From an uncultured Eubacterium sp. (lineage in GTDB: Bacteria; Bacillota; Clostridia; Lachnospirales; Lachnospiraceae), in assembly GCA_947089855.1 (NCBI GenBank), contig CAMUML010000018.1, forward strand, positions 1 through 64,000: a DNA stretch of 64,000 nucleotides. The letters are read 5' to 3'. Below the pieces are notes generated by a model. The model did no database searches and was not told the origin of the DNA. It saw only the letters and a program-made list of their open reading frames with translations. This document shows positions 45,009-53,707 of this stretch, in pieces. How positions within the stretch are numbered: the stretch's first letter is position 1; each line of letters begins with the position of its first letter. Made by a program: the position numbers and the translations under genes.

Positions 45009-45773
45009 CTATTCCTGAAGAGGCTTTCTGCCAGCCACATTTCCTTTTACACCAATTGTCTTATGATAATAAAATAGGCAGTCTTCCATAAGCATAGGCA
45101 AAATGTATTCTAAACTGATCTGCAGCCTACCCCTCCCCAATAACATAAACAGGCACGATAGCTGCAAACTTTTCTTCCATACTGCAAAATAATGGGAAGG
45201 GACCCCGTATAATCTTGTTGAATGGGAACCTTCTTTGTATCCCGACAGCCCATATGTTTCTTCATTTTTATACAAAAAATAATTTTTAAAGTTTAAAGCA
45301 TGTAAATCCCATGCTTTAAACTGAAAATCATCTGATAATCGATACCTCGCACTAATTTTACAAAGAAACGGATACTGGACAAAGACAGGAAAAGCCGCAC
45401 ACATAAGCCCAGCTTCCCCGACCCCTTTATTTTTTCTTTGTACAAGCCACCTTATTCCCTTCTGATCCCCAAAATAAAGAAATTTTTCTACAGAACCCTC
45501 TATATAACGCAATTTTTTATGCCACTGGCCTCCTTCTATAAAAATAATTGGTACACCAGGGCAAAACTTACGGATACTTTCAATCGTTTTTATTGTTTCA
45601 TCATATCTTTGCCTGTTAAATTCTAAATTCCAAGGATGTATAACGGACGTAATAACAAAAGCTGCCTGGCCTGCTTCCGCTTTACGATAGTTTATATACT
45701 CATTGTTCCATATTTTTTGTTTCTTTCCCCTGCATATCCTGTTCAAAAACTTTTTGCTTAATGTCCGAAACAT
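45009..45773 (-). CDS. Polysaccharide-locus protein, glycosyltransferase-like, family not recognised
   Basis: 254 aa, no signal peptide. AAFVITSVIHPWNLEFNRQRYDETIKTIESIRKFCPGVPIIFIEGG looks like the start of a GT-A type nucleotide-sugar fold, and CKISARYRLSDDF follows where such proteins carry their acceptor or metal region. No DxD motif is clear. It lies between the acyltransferase and methyltransferase genes with short gaps. Confidence 0.55.
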   Translation of the reverse strand: MFRTLSKKFLNRICRGKKQKIWNNEYINYRKAEAGQAAFVITSVIHPWNLEFNRQRYDETIKTIESIRKFCPGVPIIFIEGGQWHKKLRYIEGSVEKFLYFGDQKGIRWLVQRKNKGVGEAGLMCAAFPVFVQYPFLCKISARYRLSDDFQFKAWDLHALNFKNYFLYKNEETYGLSGYKEGSHSTRLYGVPSHYFAVWKKSLQLSCLFMLLGRGRLQISLEYILPMLMEDCLFYYHKTIGVKGNVAGRKPLQE

Positions 45774-45776
45774 CCC

Positions 45777-46295
45777 TTATCCCTCATTTTCTGGCATTTT
45801 AATAACTTTTTTAATCACTTTCGCTGGATTTCCAGCTACAATAACAAAATTATCTTTTATATCTTTGGTAACCACTGCGCCTGCAGCAATAATATTGGAA
45901 CTGGCTACCGTTACATTCGGCAGTATTATGGCCCCTGCGCAAATCCATACATGATCCCCTATGACAATATTCCCGGAAATATGTTTCCTATTTCCATGAT
46001 ATAAATAACCCGACGGGCAAAGTGTAGCTGCAAGCACTTTTGCATCGCTGGAAATAACACACCCATCCCCTATATGGATCGTAGACTGCGTTGCATTCAG
46101 CAAAGCACCATCATTTATACTGACATTTTTGCCAATATGTATATTACCCCCCCCCACGATTCTTGGTGAACCGTAAACCTGCAAATTTTTTCCACAATAA
46201 GCCAATTTCTTTTTTATTTTTGCTGTCTGGGCTTTCCATATTACTAATTTTAATCCAGCAGCAATTTTCTTAACCATCTTTAACCTATTCCCCAT
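45777..46295 (-). CDS. Hexapeptide acyltransferase with poly-G tract
   Basis: 172 aa. Left-handed beta-helix repeats (INIHIG, ISINDG, IHIGDGCVISSD, IVIGDHVWICAGAIILPNVTVASSNIIAAGAVVTKDI) and a C-terminal NPAKVIKK tail, as in CysE/LacA/WbbJ-type O-acetyltransferases. The coding strand has G9 (46147-46155) in the codons for VGGGN at about residues 47-51. A slip of one base would truncate the protein after roughly a third. It starts one nt after the fucosyltransferase stop. Confidence 0.85.
   Translation of the reverse strand: MGNRLKMVKKIAAGLKLVIWKAQTAKIKKKLAYCGKNLQVYGSPRIVGGGNIHIGKNVSINDGALLNATQSTIHIGDGCVISSDAKVLAATLCPSGYLYHGNRKHISGNIVIGDHVWICAGAIILPNVTVASSNIIAAGAVVTKDIKDNFVIVAGNPAKVIKKVIKMPENEG
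46147..46155 (-). repeat. G9 homopolymer in the acyltransferase gene
   Basis: Nine consecutive C on the plus strand, G9 on the coding strand, encoding part of the VGGGN turn near residue 48. In-frame in this copy. Confidence 0.95.
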
Positions 46296-46296
46296 G

Positions 46297-47217
46297 CTAT
46301 CTATCCCCCGTCCCCCACGGCGTAGGGTCTATCAGTGTCCAGCTATCCGTATACAGCGGATATGCTTGTTTTCCGGCTGGATACCATCTGCTTGGCGCAA
46401 TAACGATTTTCTTCCCCCCCCCGCAATTTTCAGACAAATACTGGCCCCACCAGCTAAACGAACTATTTGGAATAATAAAATGCCTGCATTTAGACATTAA
46501 ATAAAGGTCTTCTATTTCCGACTCTGTAAAATCTACATAATAAAACCTTTCATCACGAAAGTTTTTCTTTACCCACTCTATATCTTCTGAAAAAAAGTAG
46601 TAATTTGCAGAATGCAGTTTTTGCCGCATCGCTGCAATTGCATCTATATAGTATTTTTTTCCACATACATTTAATGAAGGGTCTGTACAGTAATCACTCC
46701 TTCTGATATGTACGCATACAGATTGTTCATCCTGAAGCTTACGGCCAAATGTGGAACATTTCTCCGTAACCTTACGTGGCTTCAATTCGTTTTTAACCTG
46801 ATCCCGTATCGATGCAAAATATTTTTCACTTTGAAACGTTGCATTATAGTAATTAATATAGCGGTTTACAAAAACCGGCTTTATATATTCTGATGAAAGG
46901 GAATAAAAATATCCCATTTTTGCATACTTTAACACCGTCCCTATATCTTTTTTCGACTCTTTCCTCATCCTGATAATGGACTCAAACATAAGCCTCTTGG
47001 CATTAAAAAGCATGTATACACAGGGATCTTGATCTACAAAACGCATGTCGTTTGTTATATTCAGTTTATCCAGCCGGTATTTCCTGCCCAATTCATTTTT
47101 GGCAAAAGTATGTGTTGTAAAATACAGCTTTTGGCTATATCTAGCAGCCTGCGCCCTTCCAAATGCATACATAAACATCTGGTTGCCCAGCCCGCCTGCT
47201 AAATTCACTATAATCAC
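46297..47217 (-). CDS. GT11 alpha-1,2-fucosyltransferase with poly-G tract
   Basis: 306 aa from a GTG with AGGGGA upstream. GT11 motifs: NLAGGLGNQMFMYAFGRAQA, HIRRSDYC, and NSSFSWWGQYL. Transfers L-fucose (or a similar sugar such as D-arabinose) from the GDP form. A coding-strand G9 (46414-46422) encodes CGGGK at about residues 263-266; loss or gain of one G would shift the last 40 residues, including the IAPSRW segment. Part of the polysaccharide locus. Confidence 0.9.
   Translation of the reverse strand: MIIVNLAGGLGNQMFMYAFGRAQAARYSQKLYFTTHTFAKNELGRKYRLDKLNITNDMRFVDQDPCVYMLFNAKRLMFESIIRMRKESKKDIGTVLKYAKMGYFYSLSSEYIKPVFVNRYINYYNATFQSEKYFASIRDQVKNELKPRKVTEKCSTFGRKLQDEQSVCVHIRRSDYCTDPSLNVCGKKYYIDAIAAMRQKLHSANYYFFSEDIEWVKKNFRDERFYYVDFTESEIEDLYLMSKCRHFIIPNSSFSWWGQYLSENCGGGKKIVIAPSRWYPAGKQAYPLYTDSWTLIDPTPWGTGDR
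46414..46422 (-). repeat. G9 homopolymer in the GT11 gene
   Basis: Nine consecutive C on the plus strand. On the coding strand, TGC GGG GGG GGG AAG. A one-base slip gives a shifted tail and stop within about 30-36 codons. Confidence 0.95.
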
Positions 47218-47295
47218 CTAATTCCCCTTTTCTTTCAATTTTGCTGCATTAACCATATCCGGATATAATACAAGATGGATGCAGATGCTTTTATG

Positions 47296-48345
47296 TTACA
47301 CATAATTTGCCTTCCCCCTGATCTGCTCATAATCCTCAACAATCTGCTTTACCCTGTCTTTCACCTCAAACTTTCCGTTTTTTATTTTTTGGTACCCATT
47401 TTCAGCCACTTGTTTCCGTTCTTCTTCATGTTCCAAGTAATAACATACCTTATCTACGAAATCCTCTACCCCTGTATAAAAAACAGCCTCCACGCCATCC
47501 CTGAAAAAATTCGCCAGATCATTTGTATATGGTGCAAGCATCAAAGTTTTTACCATTGGTATTTCAAAACACCTTCTCGTATAGGTATCATGGTTTCTGC
47601 CAGAAAGAAATACAATTGCAATCTTCGCCTTGTTCAAAATATGGTTGTATTCGTTAAAACTGCCTGATACCCTAGTTATATAGGGATTTCCAGGTTCAAA
47701 ACCATCCCAGCCTTCATTGAGCCCCACCTGGACCCCCCTGTTTAATAGGGCTTTTATATACTTTTCCCGCCCATCCCTTTCCCTATGGCCGACAAATACT
47801 ACATCTGGTACATCCGCATTTATTTCAGCATCCTCTACATAGTAATTCCGGGAAGCAATATAATATGGCAATAGCAGCCTTATTTTCCCTGCACCATATT
47901 TTTGATAGCCTTTGATATTTGACTTCCTATAGGAATAAGCAATATCCGCATATTGGATGCTGTCCCTTAAATTTTTCCAATAATATCTCTTATAGCTGGT
48001 TGAAAACGGATCATCATTACAATATACTGCAATATATGCCCCGGTACGTTTTATTTTCTGTACAGTATCCTCCCGGATCAAAACCGCTGAATAAAGGAAA
48101 ACAATATCGTACCTCATGTATTGGCACATCTTTATTAACCGCCTGTTTACTTTACGTATATCTGGTCCTATCCGGAAATGGAATTCTGCTTTCTTTATAA
48201 ACGTATTTTGGATTTTCTTTAAATTCATCGCCCCATAATGGAAATAAGAAGCGTCTACCCCTGTTATTTGCATAGCTGCCTTATAAAACGCCCTTGTATA
48301 TATTTCATAAGTATCATCCCCTACAAAAAGTACCTTATATGCCAA
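47296..48345 (-). CDS. CgeB-like glycosyltransferase
   Basis: 349 aa from a TTG, 11 nt beyond a GGAGG. GT-B type: N-domain YKVLFVGDDTYEIYTRAF..., then LLLPYYIASRNYY, VVFVGHRERDGREKYIKALLNRGVQVGLNEGWDG, and TRRCFEIPMVKTLMLAPYTNDLANFF as in the CgeB/DUF3880 family of spore-coat and capsule glycosyltransferases. Donor unknown. Confidence 0.78.
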   Translation of the reverse strand: MAYKVLFVGDDTYEIYTRAFYKAAMQITGVDASYFHYGAMNLKKIQNTFIKKAEFHFRIGPDIRKVNRRLIKMCQYMRYDIVFLYSAVLIREDTVQKIKRTGAYIAVYCNDDPFSTSYKRYYWKNLRDSIQYADIAYSYRKSNIKGYQKYGAGKIRLLLPYYIASRNYYVEDAEINADVPDVVFVGHRERDGREKYIKALLNRGVQVGLNEGWDGFEPGNPYITRVSGSFNEYNHILNKAKIAIVFLSGRNHDTYTRRCFEIPMVKTLMLAPYTNDLANFFRDGVEAVFYTGVEDFVDKVCYYLEHEEERKQVAENGYQKIKNGKFEVKDRVKQIVEDYEQIRGKANYV

Positions 48346-48386
48346 GCGTTATGCCACCTCCTAACTTTTGGCCCCTGCATTTACCG

Positions 48387-49292
48387 CTATACCGGCAGCT
48401 TTACCCAATTGCCAAATATCCTGTTCCATTTATCTGGAATAAACGGCACAAACCCTGCTTCATGAAAAAATGTAATCTCACCAAAATAGATTTTTCCATC
48501 TACATCATAAAAATCAACCCGCATTTGTGGATAGCCTTTTGATATTTTTTCTGCAAGGCTTTTCATTTTTTCAAAACTTTTCGGCTTTGCAGGCGGAACT
48601 GCTGCACATTGGTGGAGCCTCGTAACAATATCCAGATGTTTATAATTTGGGTCAAAATAATCCACAGTTGCCTCCCTGTATGGAGCTACGTATACAGCCT
48701 TCATCTTTCCATCAAAACAAAAAAATTTATAATTATGGTCCGCTAAGTTTTCTATGTATTTTTCACATAATATCCTTCTTGGCACATTCATATACGGCCA
48801 TTCAACCCCTAATTTTCCGTAATTGACCCTTAACCTTCTCTCCAATTCTTCCCTTGCTTTTTGAAAGTCAAATTTATTCTTATCCGTACAGATAAATACA
48901 CAGCCACTGTCATGGTTACATTTCAAAACAAACTGGTCCGGCAGCCGTTTTATATCAATTTCTGAGAAATGCCTGTACACCCCCCCCCGGATGATAGGGA
49001 TAATATATTCTTTGCCAATTATATCTGCTACGTATTTTTTAACCGCTATTTTGTCCGCCATAGTTGTATAAATAGGGTTCCTATCATGCAATTTTATCCA
49101 GTTCAGTTTCTCCTGGTATGTAGAAGGATGTTCCAAATCCAATATTGCACCTTTATTACGGAATGCATAAATATATTTTAAATATGCCTCATCATCCATA
49201 TTATGAATTCCTACTTTATTTAGTATATAAGGAATACTTAACCGTGGGTATCGTAACATTAAAATATGGTTCCAAAAATCCTTCAAATCCAC
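48387..49292 (-). CDS. TupA-like ATP-grasp protein with poly-G tract
   Basis: 301 aa from a GTG preceded by AAGGAG. Resembles the TupA-like ATP-grasp family (teichuronopeptide/polysaccharide amidation): DKIAVKKYVADIIGKEYIIPII, LPDQFVLKCNHDSGCVFICTDK, and GKMKAVYVAPY; EITFFHEAGFVPF near the end. A coding-strand G9 (48980-48988) encodes RGGV at about residues 102-105, followed by YRHFSEID. A slip would remove two thirds of the protein. Confidence 0.85.
   Translation of the reverse strand: MDLKDFWNHILMLRYPRLSIPYILNKVGIHNMDDEAYLKYIYAFRNKGAILDLEHPSTYQEKLNWIKLHDRNPIYTTMADKIAVKKYVADIIGKEYIIPIIRGGVYRHFSEIDIKRLPDQFVLKCNHDSGCVFICTDKNKFDFQKAREELERRLRVNYGKLGVEWPYMNVPRRILCEKYIENLADHNYKFFCFDGKMKAVYVAPYREATVDYFDPNYKHLDIVTRLHQCAAVPPAKPKSFEKMKSLAEKISKGYPQMRVDFYDVDGKIYFGEITFFHEAGFVPFIPDKWNRIFGNWVKLPV
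48980..48988 (-). repeat. G9 homopolymer in the TupA-like gene
   Basis: Nine consecutive C on the plus strand; coding strand CGG GGG GGG GTG, giving RGGV. In-frame in this copy. Confidence 0.95.
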
Positions 49293-49341
49293 TTTGTTCT
49301 CCTTCCTTAGAAATATTAAATGCTAGGCTGCCCGTTTTCCT

Positions 49342-50496
49342 TTATACCCCCCCCCTCAACCATTCATCCTTAATTATTTCCGCCCTGCTGCATGGGCCGT
49401 TTTTGAACGGTGGCACTGTTTTATGGCATACACTATTGGACATCATATTTACCAGCCGTTCTGCCGCTATATTGGGATTCCAAAGCTGACAGATTGTTTG
49501 GTAAGCATTCTGTTGCAGTTGTGCCTTCCGTTGGTTATTGTCCATAACATATGATAGTACATCTACAATTTCCTTTATTTCCCCATCCGGATATATAAAT
49601 CCATTTTCGCCATTTTTAATTAAATATGGAACAGAACCAATACAATGGTTAGCTATAGGGATACAGGCACTGTTCATAGATTCATTCAATACAACTCCCC
49701 AGCCTTCGTTCCTATCGGATGTAAATAAGTAAAACTCGCTTTCTTCCATCATTTTGCGCACTTCATCCGGCCTTCTGGAACCCAATACTTTTACATAACC
49801 TTTCAACCCTTTCCTGCCAACCATCTTTCTTACCGGTATTTCCAATTCCCCTGCCCCAACCATCGTAATGGTAAAAGAATATCCCATGTTTTTTAGGGCA
49901 TCAGCAACGAAAACAGGTACTTCCGGATGTTTCCATCCAATATATCTTGCCGCCCATATCACCGAGTTTTTCTTTTTTTTATTGATCAATCCCGGCAGAT
50001 TTTTATATTCCACAAACTCTGGAAAATAACCCCACTTGTATGCTTTGTTAGCAAATAACCCCATCCTTGAAAAATCATAGTATGTATAGGCACTTGCACA
50101 TAACAAATAAGAATTCTTTTTATGCTGGAACAGCGGCCAGTACTTAACCAGCCTAGGTAAAAAATGATACAGCCCTGGACCTTTTTTCAAGATCCGCTCA
50201 TAATAGGCAAATATAACTTTGTCCTTTTTAGCCCTTAATCTAAGAAGTCCATAAGGTGAAGATCCAAAAATGACAACATCCGCCAGCAGAATTTGCGACT
50301 GCACATCTTTTTTTGCCATTTCATATGCATGTACCACATAATCAGCTTCTATTTCGCTCCAGCCCAGTTCTTTTCTTTCCTGTTCCATTTTTTCCGTAGC
50401 CATAAAAATATAATCATCACCTAACAGCCGATAAAGGGCATCAGACAATGCCTTTTGGTGATGGTTATAATAATTGCTTACAAATATAACTTTCAT
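49342..50496 (-). CDS. GT4-family glycosyltransferase with poly-G tract at the 3' end
   Basis: 384 aa, GT-B fold: KVIFVSNYYNHHQKALSDAL, then VIWAARYIGWKHPEVPVFVADAL, GAGELEIPVRKMV, ESEFYLFTSDRNEGWGVVLNESMNSACIPIANHCIGSVPYLI, the glycosyltransferase family 4 C-domain. The coding strand ends KDEWLRGGV stop, where G9 (49347-49355) encodes the last codons. A one-base slip would not destroy the enzyme but would exchange the tail. Confidence 0.85.
   Translation of the reverse strand: MKVIFVSNYYNHHQKALSDALYRLLGDDYIFMATEKMEQERKELGWSEIEADYVVHAYEMAKKDVQSQILLADVVIFGSSPYGLLRLRAKKDKVIFAYYERILKKGPGLYHFLPRLVKYWPLFQHKKNSYLLCASAYTYYDFSRMGLFANKAYKWGYFPEFVEYKNLPGLINKKKKNSVIWAARYIGWKHPEVPVFVADALKNMGYSFTITMVGAGELEIPVRKMVGRKGLKGYVKVLGSRRPDEVRKMMEESEFYLFTSDRNEGWGVVLNESMNSACIPIANHCIGSVPYLIKNGENGFIYPDGEIKEIVDVLSYVMDNNQRKAQLQQNAYQTICQLWNPNIAAERLVNMMSNSVCHKTVPPFKNGPCSRAEIIKDEWLRGGV
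49347..49355 (-). repeat. G9 homopolymer at the end of the GT4 gene
   Basis: Nine consecutive C on the plus strand; coding strand TTG AGG GGG GGG GTA TAA. G8 would give a tail ending near RGGYKGKRAA, G10 one ending near GGIKENGQPSI. Confidence 0.95.
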
Positions 50497-50516
50497 ATCT
50501 ATTTCCTATTTCCAGC

Positions 50517-51230
50517 CTACCTATCAATTTTCCTTGCTTTTACCAGATAACCAAAACACAATAATTCTCCAGACCCGTTATCTATCTTTATATATTTTTT
50601 TATACCAAAAGCAAACAACGCACATTTGATTTTCAACCATACGGCACTGCCTCCTATATATTCCTTTTTTACAGAAGGAAGACGTAAAAGTTCCTGCCTA
50701 AAAAATTGAAAATAATCCCCATTTCTCACTGCTGAAACAACTTTTGCCCCAGATTCTTCCAAACACCTTTTCCACCAGTAATAATGAAAGCCACTGCAAA
50801 AATGATAAGGCGCCATATGGGTTATACTGCAAAATGGTGCCGTCAGCAAAAGTGTACCGCCTGGTTTTACAATCCGTACTAATTCCTTAACAGCCAAATT
50901 CGGATCTGGCACATGCTCAAGTACTTCTGTGCATAATAACGCATCATACTGGTTATCCTCGGCTGGTATGTTACAAATGTCACTGACAATATCAATATGA
51001 GGATACTTCCATAATCTGTTATTTAGCCTGACATCCCCGTTTGGGTCGTATTGGCAAAAATCTTGAGATGTATACTTTAAATGCCTACAATACTTTTTCC
51101 AAAAAAGCTGTCCAGCACCTACATCGATAATACTCGACCCTTCTGGAAGACGTTTCAGTTGCTTTTTTATCCATTTATTTTTACTTTCTTTATTAGTATC
51201 TTTGCCTACCAGTATCATTTTTATTGGCAT
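50517..51230 (-). CDS. Class I SAM-dependent methyltransferase
   Basis: 237 aa. SSIIDVGAGQLFWKKYC (motif I), YDALLCTEVLEHVPDPNLAVKELVRIVKPGGTLLLTAPFCS (motif II-III) and FHYYWWKRCLEESGAKVV mark a type-11 methyltransferase. Likely methylates a sugar or lipid-linked precursor of the polysaccharide. GAGGG precedes the ATG. Confidence 0.85.
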   Translation of the reverse strand: MPIKMILVGKDTNKESKNKWIKKQLKRLPEGSSIIDVGAGQLFWKKYCRHLKYTSQDFCQYDPNGDVRLNNRLWKYPHIDIVSDICNIPAEDNQYDALLCTEVLEHVPDPNLAVKELVRIVKPGGTLLLTAPFCSITHMAPYHFCSGFHYYWWKRCLEESGAKVVSAVRNGDYFQFFRQELLRLPSVKKEYIGGSAVWLKIKCALFAFGIKKYIKIDNGSGELLCFGYLVKARKIDR

Positions 51231-51266
51231 TTACACCCTCCCATACTTATATCCTTTCCATTTTCG

Positions 51267-52724
51267 TTATTTTTTCCTATACCGTAAGTTGTTTTGTAAT
51301 ATACTAAGGACATATTTTATATTTTCATCACCCATAAGAAACTGCAGCAGCATATATACAACAATGCCTATAGCGATAAGCACAAATGTCCCTGTAATGT
51401 TGCACGGCACTCTTTTTCCAACATAAGAAATCGCCGCAAACATAACCACACCGGCAAACAATGCATGGCAGATACTTTTCGTACAATCAACGAACCTAAC
51501 TATCTTACGGAACAAAATCAACTGGACAATAGAAACAATGGATTCAGCCATTAAGGAAGAAACGGATGCGCCAATCGACCCTGTTTTTGGTATTAATAAA
51601 TAATTCAGAAAAACATTGGTTGCCGCTCCTAATAGAATAGTATAAGTAAATACCTTTTCTTTTTTTACAGCAAGCAAATATTGATAGCTGATCACACTAT
51701 AAATAGCATTAAATAAAATTATCGGAGAGACAATTTTCAATAACACCGCTACTTTCCCATATTCATCTCCAAAAAACCAAGGCACTAAATGCCCAGATAT
51801 TCCTATTAGTCCAAAAACCATTGGTATACTAATAAAGAAAACTAATTTCATAGATTTTTCCATATACTGCGTAATCAATCCATTTTGCTTTTGGCTAAAT
51901 GCCGCTGAAATCCTTGGAAGCATTACAGTAGGTAGTGCCGTAATAACTGTAATAGAAAGCCTTATAACCTTTTGTGATTGTTCATAATAGCCATTTTCCA
52001 AATCCCCTTGCGTCAATAACCCAATCATTATCTTATCAAAGTACACATAAAGCGTTCCTGCAATTTGTGGAACAAGTAATACCAATCCGCCAATAAAATA
52101 AGTTTTCATTTGACTCAGTGAAGGTTTAACAAACCGAAATTCGGTTACTACCCTCCTCCATAATGACAAATTGCCTACCAACATAGATGCACCCAATATA
52201 AAAGCATAAAGATAAACATCTGACGGCCCTTTTACAAATAAGAAAATAAGGACGATACCAGCCGTTTTAATAAATATATTTTTTGCCACTGTCAAACGGA
52301 AATTCTCATTTCCAGAATAAATCCAATCAATATTGATAATCTCTGCTATTAAATAAGCCCCTTCTGCTAAAAATAATTTAGAATACTGTGTATAAAACAA
52401 TACAAACCCAACATAAGCGAATAACGCAGGGATCATAATAATTGCTTTCAGGCATAAAATATTTGAAATAAACGCCTCCTGTTTTTCTTTTGCTCCCCTA
52501 TAATATGCAATTTGCCGCACTGCAAACATCGCTGTCCCCAGTAAAGAAAAAATTGTTAGGTAATTAATAATTGACTGTGTGTAGCTAATAGCACCAATAT
52601 TTTCTGCTCCTAATACTTTTGAAACATAAGGTGTAGTTATTAAAGGTGTAATAAGGTTTACTATTTGTGATACGGCATTATATAAATAATTTTTTTTAAT
52701 ACTTCTATTAAACCCTTGACTCAT
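51267..52724 (-). CDS. Wzx-type oligosaccharide flippase
   Basis: 485 aa from the ATG at 52724, two nt after the stop of the upstream gene (TAGATATG). About 14 membrane helices of the MOP superfamily: KKNYLYNAVSQIVNLITPLITTPYVSKVLGAENIGAISYTQSIINYLTIFSLLGT is the usual Wzx/RfbX N-terminus. Moves undecaprenyl-diphosphate-linked repeat units outward. A longer reading from TTG 52775 is possible but lacks support. Confidence 0.93.
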   Translation of the reverse strand: MSQGFNRSIKKNYLYNAVSQIVNLITPLITTPYVSKVLGAENIGAISYTQSIINYLTIFSLLGTAMFAVRQIAYYRGAKEKQEAFISNILCLKAIIMIPALFAYVGFVLFYTQYSKLFLAEGAYLIAEIINIDWIYSGNENFRLTVAKNIFIKTAGIVLIFLFVKGPSDVYLYAFILGASMLVGNLSLWRRVVTEFRFVKPSLSQMKTYFIGGLVLLVPQIAGTLYVYFDKIMIGLLTQGDLENGYYEQSQKVIRLSITVITALPTVMLPRISAAFSQKQNGLITQYMEKSMKLVFFISIPMVFGLIGISGHLVPWFFGDEYGKVAVLLKIVSPIILFNAIYSVISYQYLLAVKKEKVFTYTILLGAATNVFLNYLLIPKTGSIGASVSSLMAESIVSIVQLILFRKIVRFVDCTKSICHALFAGVVMFAAISYVGKRVPCNITGTFVLIAIGIVVYMLLQFLMGDENIKYVLSILQNNLRYRKK

Positions 52725-52726
52725 AT

Positions 52727-53692
52727 CTACAGCTTCACTGCATTTTCCAAAATGCTTACAAAATTTCTTGCACAAATCTCATCTGTCATATTTTTTTCTA
52801 CCCATCTCCTCGGCTTCATCTTTTCCCTTATTTCAGGCCAGTTTGACAAAATATGGTCAAGGTCTGAAATTTCATAAAAACGTACACCGGTGTATTCTGA
52901 TAAGTATGGGCAATGTGAGGTATTGCCTTCAAACTCAAATACTTTCCCTTTGCATTCACACCGGAAATAATTGGAATCAAAACAAATGGTTGGAACATCC
53001 ATTGCCCAGGCCTCTGCCAAAAACAACCCTTGTGTCTCCGTCCTTGTGAGGCAGACCATGAAATCTACCTTTTTAAGCAATGCAAGATACTGCTTCATTG
53101 AGTATTTCCCATACTCAATTATCTCTGTATGAAATCCATAACTTTTCAATTTGAACTTAACCCTATGCAAAAGGTACTCGTTATGAACCTTATAATAAAT
53201 TAAGGCATTTTTTCTATGTTTCCTCCTTTTTTCTTCCGGCCAGTACTTTTTTAAATCAACCCCTGCAGCCCAAGATTCGCAGCGGTTTGCAAAATTAGGG
53301 TATAATGTAACAAAATAATCAGACGCCCAGCCACATGGCTGCAAAAACAGGTCAATATCATCCATGTTGACCAGATTATCATAATTAGGCAAATAAATAT
53401 GGATATTAGGCCCTGCAGAAAGAAATTTGATAACCCCCTCCCTCTTCAATTCAATTGCATACCGTAAGGCATCGACTCCGGATAATACATGTACAATCTC
53501 ATGTATTTCTCCTTTATTGTGCGGCCGGTAATTAAACCCTGGATACCCTATTTTTTTCAGGCCCTCGATTAAACTTCTTGTTACTGCGTAATGGCCTCCA
53601 TATCTTTTATGTTTTCCGATCACTTTCTTTATATCTTCTTTTACCTTTCCTTTCAGGTCTAAAGATTCTGTTAAAACTGTAAAATGCATCAT
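52727..53692 (-). CDS. Glycosyltransferase of GT4-like type
   Basis: 321 aa. GGHYAVTRSLIEGLKKIGYPGFNYRP as N-domain start, then GVDLKKYWP, KNALIYYKVHNEYLLHRVKFKLKSYGF and VCLTRTETQGLFLAEAWAMDVPTICFDS, which match the GT-B C-domain of family 4. The nucleotide site EAWAMDVPT replaces EAmA.G.P. Donor unknown. Confidence 0.78.
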   Translation of the reverse strand: MMHFTVLTESLDLKGKVKEDIKKVIGKHKRYGGHYAVTRSLIEGLKKIGYPGFNYRPHNKGEIHEIVHVLSGVDALRYAIELKREGVIKFLSAGPNIHIYLPNYDNLVNMDDIDLFLQPCGWASDYFVTLYPNFANRCESWAAGVDLKKYWPEEKRRKHRKNALIYYKVHNEYLLHRVKFKLKSYGFHTEIIEYGKYSMKQYLALLKKVDFMVCLTRTETQGLFLAEAWAMDVPTICFDSNYFRCECKGKVFEFEGNTSHCPYLSEYTGVRFYEISDLDHILSNWPEIREKMKPRRWVEKNMTDEICARNFVSILENAVKL

Positions 53693-53707
53693 AACATCCT
53701 CATTTTA

